The notes under the pieces were generated by a model. It searched no databases, had not been told where the DNA came from, and saw nothing but the letters and a program-made list of their open reading frames with translations. Of a stretch of DNA of 8,360 bases, positions 6,622-8,360 are shown one piece after another. A program made the position numbers and the translations under genes. How positions within the stretch are numbered: position 1 is the first letter of the stretch; each line of letters begins with the position of its first letter. This DNA comes from Gammaproteobacteria bacterium (lineage in GTDB: Bacteria; Pseudomonadota; Gammaproteobacteria; Pseudomonadales; Pseudomonadaceae), in contig JAAYHO010000093.1 of the NCBI GenBank assembly GCA_012735335.1, positions 1 to 8,360 on the forward strand, in the 5' to 3' direction.

Positions 6622-7020
6622 GTGGACAAAGTGAGCAAATCTGATCAGGACTGGCGCGCTCAGCTCACCGAAGCGCAATACCAGGTATGCCGCCTTGGGG
6701 GCACTGAACGCCCCTTTACCGGCGAGTACCATCTGAAGGGCGAGCCGGGTGTATACCACTGCATCTGCTGCGATGCGCCGCTGTTCGACAGCGACACCCA
6801 GTTCGACGCCGGTTGCGGCTGGCCCAGCTACTGGGCGCCGATAGACCAGGCCGCTGTCACCAACCACGAAGACTTCAGCCACGGCATGCACCGCACCGAA
6901 GTGGTCTGCAGCCGCTGCGATGCTCACCTGGGGCATGTGTTTCCGGATGGCCCACCGCCGACCGGCCTGCGCTACTGCATCAACTCGGTGTGTCTGCGGC
7001 TGGAGCCCCGGAATGACTGA
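6622..7020 (+). CDS. msrB: Peptide-methionine (R)-S-oxide reductase MsrB
   Basis: Thioredoxin-dependent repair enzyme that reduces the R-epimer of methionine sulfoxide in proteins. It has 132 residues, matching pseudomonad MsrB. Zinc is held by two CxxC pairs, Cys47/Cys50 (YHCICCDAP) and Cys96/Cys99 (CSRCDAH). The catalytic Cys119 lies in RYCINS, and Cys65 in AGCGWPS is the expected recycling cysteine. His102, Gly104 and His105 lie in [12 protein letters not shown]. Start choice: GTG at 6622, which has GGAGG just upstream and gives the family N-terminus. An in-frame start at 6469 would run into the alaA coding region and add 51 residues of low-complexity sequence, so it is rejected. An unusual extra cysteine, Cys124 (NSVCL), sits five residues after the catalytic one, where I recall Ala-Ser in relatives. 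The stop codon overlaps the start of the next gene. Confidence 0.95.
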   Translation: MDKVSKSDQDWRAQLTEAQYQVCRLGGTERPFTGEYHLKGEPGVYHCICCDAPLFDSDTQFDAGCGWPSYWAPIDQAAVTNHEDFSHGMHRTEVVCSRCDAHLGHVFPDGPPPTGLRYCINSVCLRLEPRND

Positions 7021-7903
7021 CATGACCACCAATGACTTCATGCAGCGCGTCGTGCGCTTTCTCGACCGCTATGAACAGAGCCTTCCCGCGCTGCCCCCAG
7101 AACTGGATTGGAACCACAGCTACGCCGCCCGCTGGGTCGGGCAGGGCGATGGCGGTTGGCTCAAACCGCTGGATATCGACCTGCAGCAGAGCCTCAGCGA
7201 CCTGATCGGCGTGGACCGGCAGAAACAGCTGCTGGAAGCCAACACCGCACAGTTCGTCAGGGGCCTGCCAGCCAACAACGCCCTGCTGTGGGGTGCCCGG
7301 GGTACCGGCAAATCCTCCCTGGTGCGGGCACTGCTCAACACCTGGAAGGATGACGGACTGCGGCTGATCGAGATCGACAAGAGCGACCTGGTACAACTGC
7401 CGAGCCTGGTAGCCCAGATCAGCGGCCAGCCCTGGCGCTTCCTGCTGTTCTGTGACGACCTGGCCTTCGAAGCCGGCGACAGCGCCTACAAGACCCTGAA
7501 AACCGTACTCGACGGCTCGGTCGAGGTCACCCCCGACAACCTGCTGCTGTACGCCACCTCCAACCGCCGCCACCTGCTGCCGGAACACCGCAGCGACAAC
7601 ACCGCCAGCAGCATGGTCGACGGCGAACTGCACCCCAGCGAAGCCATCGAGGAGAAGATCGCTCTGTCCGACCGCTTCGGCCTGTGGGTGTCCTTCTACC
7701 CCTTCACCCAGGACCACTACCTTGACGTGGTACGCCACTGGCTGGGCAGCATGGCGACCCAGTACGAGCTGAGCTGGCAGTGGGATGAAGAGCTGCAGAA
7801 AGAAGCCATCCGCTGGGCCACCGCCCGCGGCAACCGCAACGGCCGCTGCGCCTGGCAATTCGCCCGCTCGTGGGTGGGTAAGGCGTTGTTGGCGCAGAGG
7901 TAA
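7013..7903 (+). CDS. DUF815-family AAA+ ATPase, function unknown
   Basis: Predicted cytosolic P-loop ATPase of 296 residues. An N-terminal region (about 1-65) containing the tract [13 protein letters not shown] precedes the nucleotide-binding core. Visible motifs: Walker A GARGTGKS at 94-101; Walker B-like FLLFCDDL ending in Asp148-Asp149; sensor-1-like YATSNRR with Asn184; and [12 protein letters not shown] with Arg221, a candidate arginine finger or sensor. This order and the DRFGLW / FYPF stretch are what I know of DUF815 (PF05673), a widespread but uncharacterised family. Start choice: ATG at 7013 has GGAG seven bases upstream; ATG at 7022, three codons later, has poor spacing. The 7013 start overlaps the msrB end by 8 nt, implying translational coupling. 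The gene ends 11 bp before a palindromic repeat. No partner protein or substrate can be named from the sequence. Confidence 0.85.
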   Translation: MTDMTTNDFMQRVVRFLDRYEQSLPALPPELDWNHSYAARWVGQGDGGWLKPLDIDLQQSLSDLIGVDRQKQLLEANTAQFVRGLPANNALLWGARGTGKSSLVRALLNTWKDDGLRLIEIDKSDLVQLPSLVAQISGQPWRFLLFCDDLAFEAGDSAYKTLKTVLDGSVEVTPDNLLLYATSNRRHLLPEHRSDNTASSMVDGELHPSEAIEEKIALSDRFGLWVSFYPFTQDHYLDVVRHWLGSMATQYELSWQWDEELQKEAIRWATARGNRNGRCAWQFARSWVGKALLAQR

Positions 7904-7914
7904 GGGAGAGGAGA

Positions 7915-8000
7915 TCATTGCGAGCGAAGCGCGGCAACCCTATGGGTGCGGTGGCTTCAAGGCCCATGGATTGCCGCGTCGCTACGCTCCTCGCAATGAC
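7915..8000 (+). repeat. Palindromic repeat, copy 2 (complete)
   Basis: Same unit and same orientation as the copy at 5177-5263. The left arm starts TCATTGCGAG at 7915 and the right arm ends CAATGAC at 8000. The asymmetric spacer of the right arm is kept with one C/T difference. The inner stem is longer here because TATGGG (7941-7946) can pair with CCCAT near 7963. The central loop shares GTGCG, TGGCT and GCCCA with copy 1. It begins 11 bp after the ATPase stop codon and may form the 3' end of the msrB-ATPase transcript. Confidence 0.9.
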
Positions 8001-8044
8001 GGGGAGTGGGGTGGTACCGCCGAGGGCTATGCTGCCTCTTCAGC

Positions 8045-8100
8045 GTCATTGCGAGCGAAGCGTGGCAATCCAGTGCGTGCAGTGGTTGCCGAGCAGCCCG
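8045..8100 (+). repeat. Palindromic repeat, copy 3 (right arm missing)
   Basis: The left arm (8045-8072) is intact with one base change (GCGTGGCAATCCA). The loop then follows copy 1 (GTGCG, a GTGGTTG block, GCCC) to about 8100. At the point where the right arm should begin, the sequence diverges into the tRNA promoter region. It lies only 44 bp after copy 2, in the same orientation. The remnant cannot form the long hairpin by itself, although its arm could pair with the right arm of copy 2. Confidence 0.75.
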
Positions 8101-8115
8101 GCGGCAGCATAGAAT
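8086..8115 (+). promoter_or_regulatory. Putative tRNA-Gly promoter
   Basis: TTGCCG (8086-8091) and TAGAAT (8110-8115) are separated by 18 bp and fit sigma-70 boxes. They are followed by a GC-rich discriminator (GCACGCCG), as in stable-RNA promoters under stringent control. Transcription would start near 8122, only a few bases before the tRNA. The -35 box falls inside the truncated third repeat. Confidence 0.5.
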
Positions 8116-8125
8116 GCACGCCGTT

Positions 8126-8199
8126 GCGGGTGTAGCTCAATGGTAGAGCTCCTGGTTCCCAACCAGATTACGAGGGTTCGATTCCCTTCACCCGCTCCA
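8126..8199 (+). tRNA. tRNA-Gly, anticodon CCC, CCA encoded
   Basis: A 74-nt cloverleaf. Acceptor GCGGGTG (8126-8132) pairs fully with CACCCGC (8189-8195), followed by discriminator T and encoded CCA (8197-8199). The D stem GCTC/GAGC has the loop AATGGTA. The anticodon stem CCTGG/CCAGA has the loop TTCCCAA, giving anticodon CCC at 8158-8160, which reads GGG. The T arm GAGGG-TTCGATT-CCCTT is intact. The outermost anticodon-stem pair (27-43) is a C-A mismatch. The gene resembles E. coli tRNA-Gly(CCC). It is convergent with the next gene, whose stop codon lies 17 bp away. Confidence 0.96.
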
Positions 8200-8216
8200 T
8201 TCTCTCGGCGGGCTTG

Positions 8217-8360
8217 TTACAACGTGGCCGCCGCCATCAACCTGCGATAACTCTCCTTGCGCTTCTCCTGATCATGGATCGGGCTGTTGACGATCAGCTC
8301 GTCCATGCCGTAGCGCTCCTTCAGATCGGCAATCTGCTGTGCCACGGTCTGTTCGTCACC
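8217..8360 (-). CDS. Luciferase-like (LLM) flavin-dependent oxidoreductase, C-terminal part
   Basis: Only the last 47 residues and the TAA stop lie in the window; the gene continues to the right. The segment starts GDEQTVAQQIADLKERYG and continues with MDELIVNSPIHDQEKRKESY. It fits the C-terminus of bacterial luciferase-like monooxygenases of the YhbW/MsnO8 type, in which a GTPexVaxxL helix precedes a YGxDEhhV strand and a xHDxxxRxxSYxLLA tail. Members use reduced FMN (or F420 in other lineages) to oxidise small substrates; the substrate of this group is unknown. The active-site and flavin-binding regions are outside the window, so the assignment rests on the tail alone. Confidence 0.7.
   Translation of the reverse strand, partial: GDEQTVAQQIADLKERYGMDELIVNSPIHDQEKRKESYRRLMAAATL

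Noticed and set aside
6980..7918. 312-residue minus-strand open frame over the ATPase gene
   Set aside because: Antisense shadow of the DUF815 ATPase; the plus strand carries Walker motifs and a ribosome-binding site.
5177..8100. Three related repeats considered as a CRISPR array
   Set aside because: The units are 56-87 bp palindromes, two of them separated by several kilobases and genes; there are no regular short spacers and no cas genes.
8126..8199. tRNA-Gly as an integration site with a nearby island
   Set aside because: No duplicated tRNA 3' end, integrase or foreign-looking genes on either side within the window.
8191..8218. Possible terminator using the tRNA 3' end (CCCGC with GCGGG at 8208-8212)
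   Set aside because: Only five base pairs, with a 12-nt loop; it competes with the acceptor stem, and the following CTTGTT is a poor T run.

Overview
The window looks like chromosomal core DNA from a gammaproteobacterium of the Pseudomonas group (Pseudomonas, Stutzerimonas or Halopseudomonas). This is judged from GC-rich codon use, from proteins I recognise as pseudomonad-like (MsrB, PdxB, AlaA, a PA1571-family small protein), and from the htpX / alaA / msrB grouping that I recall from Pseudomonas aeruginosa. The species cannot be fixed from this sequence alone. I see no transposase, phage, toxin, defence or CRISPR genes.

Layout. Bases 1-205 hold a structured, repeat-bounded stretch just upstream of tusA (206-457, +), a sulfur carrier. 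tusA meets, stop codon to stop codon, a NorM-type MATE efflux pump (458-1864, -). The pump diverges from epmC (1927-2463, +), an EF-P hydroxylase-type HExxH protein. pdxB (2537-3691, +), a vitamin B6 biosynthesis enzyme, follows. A 62-residue PA1571-like protein (3730-3918, -) is convergent with pdxB. Next come a strong terminator (4062-4084), the membrane protease gene htpX (4103-4996, -) and the alanine aminotransferase gene alaA (5289-6500, -). alaA diverges from msrB (6622-7020, +), which overlaps an uncharacterised DUF815-type AAA+ ATPase (7013-7903, +). A tRNA-Gly(CCC) gene with encoded CCA (8126-8199, +) and the C-terminal end of a luciferase-like flavin monooxygenase (8217-8360, -) close the window.

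Most genes are separate housekeeping or stress units. HtpX (membrane protein quality control), MsrB (methionine sulfoxide repair) and the ATPase fit a loose protein-maintenance theme, but only msrB and the ATPase look co-translated. Three copies of one palindromic repeat lie at 5177-5263, 7915-8000 and 8045-8100. Two sit just behind stop codons; the third lacks its right arm and runs into the tRNA promoter.

I found no convincing new multi-gene system. The points most worth a second look are the msrB-coupled ATPase, the 130-bp inverted-repeat element upstream of tusA together with the reading frame it contains, the asymmetric repeat family, and epmC in a lineage whose EF-P is usually modified in another way.
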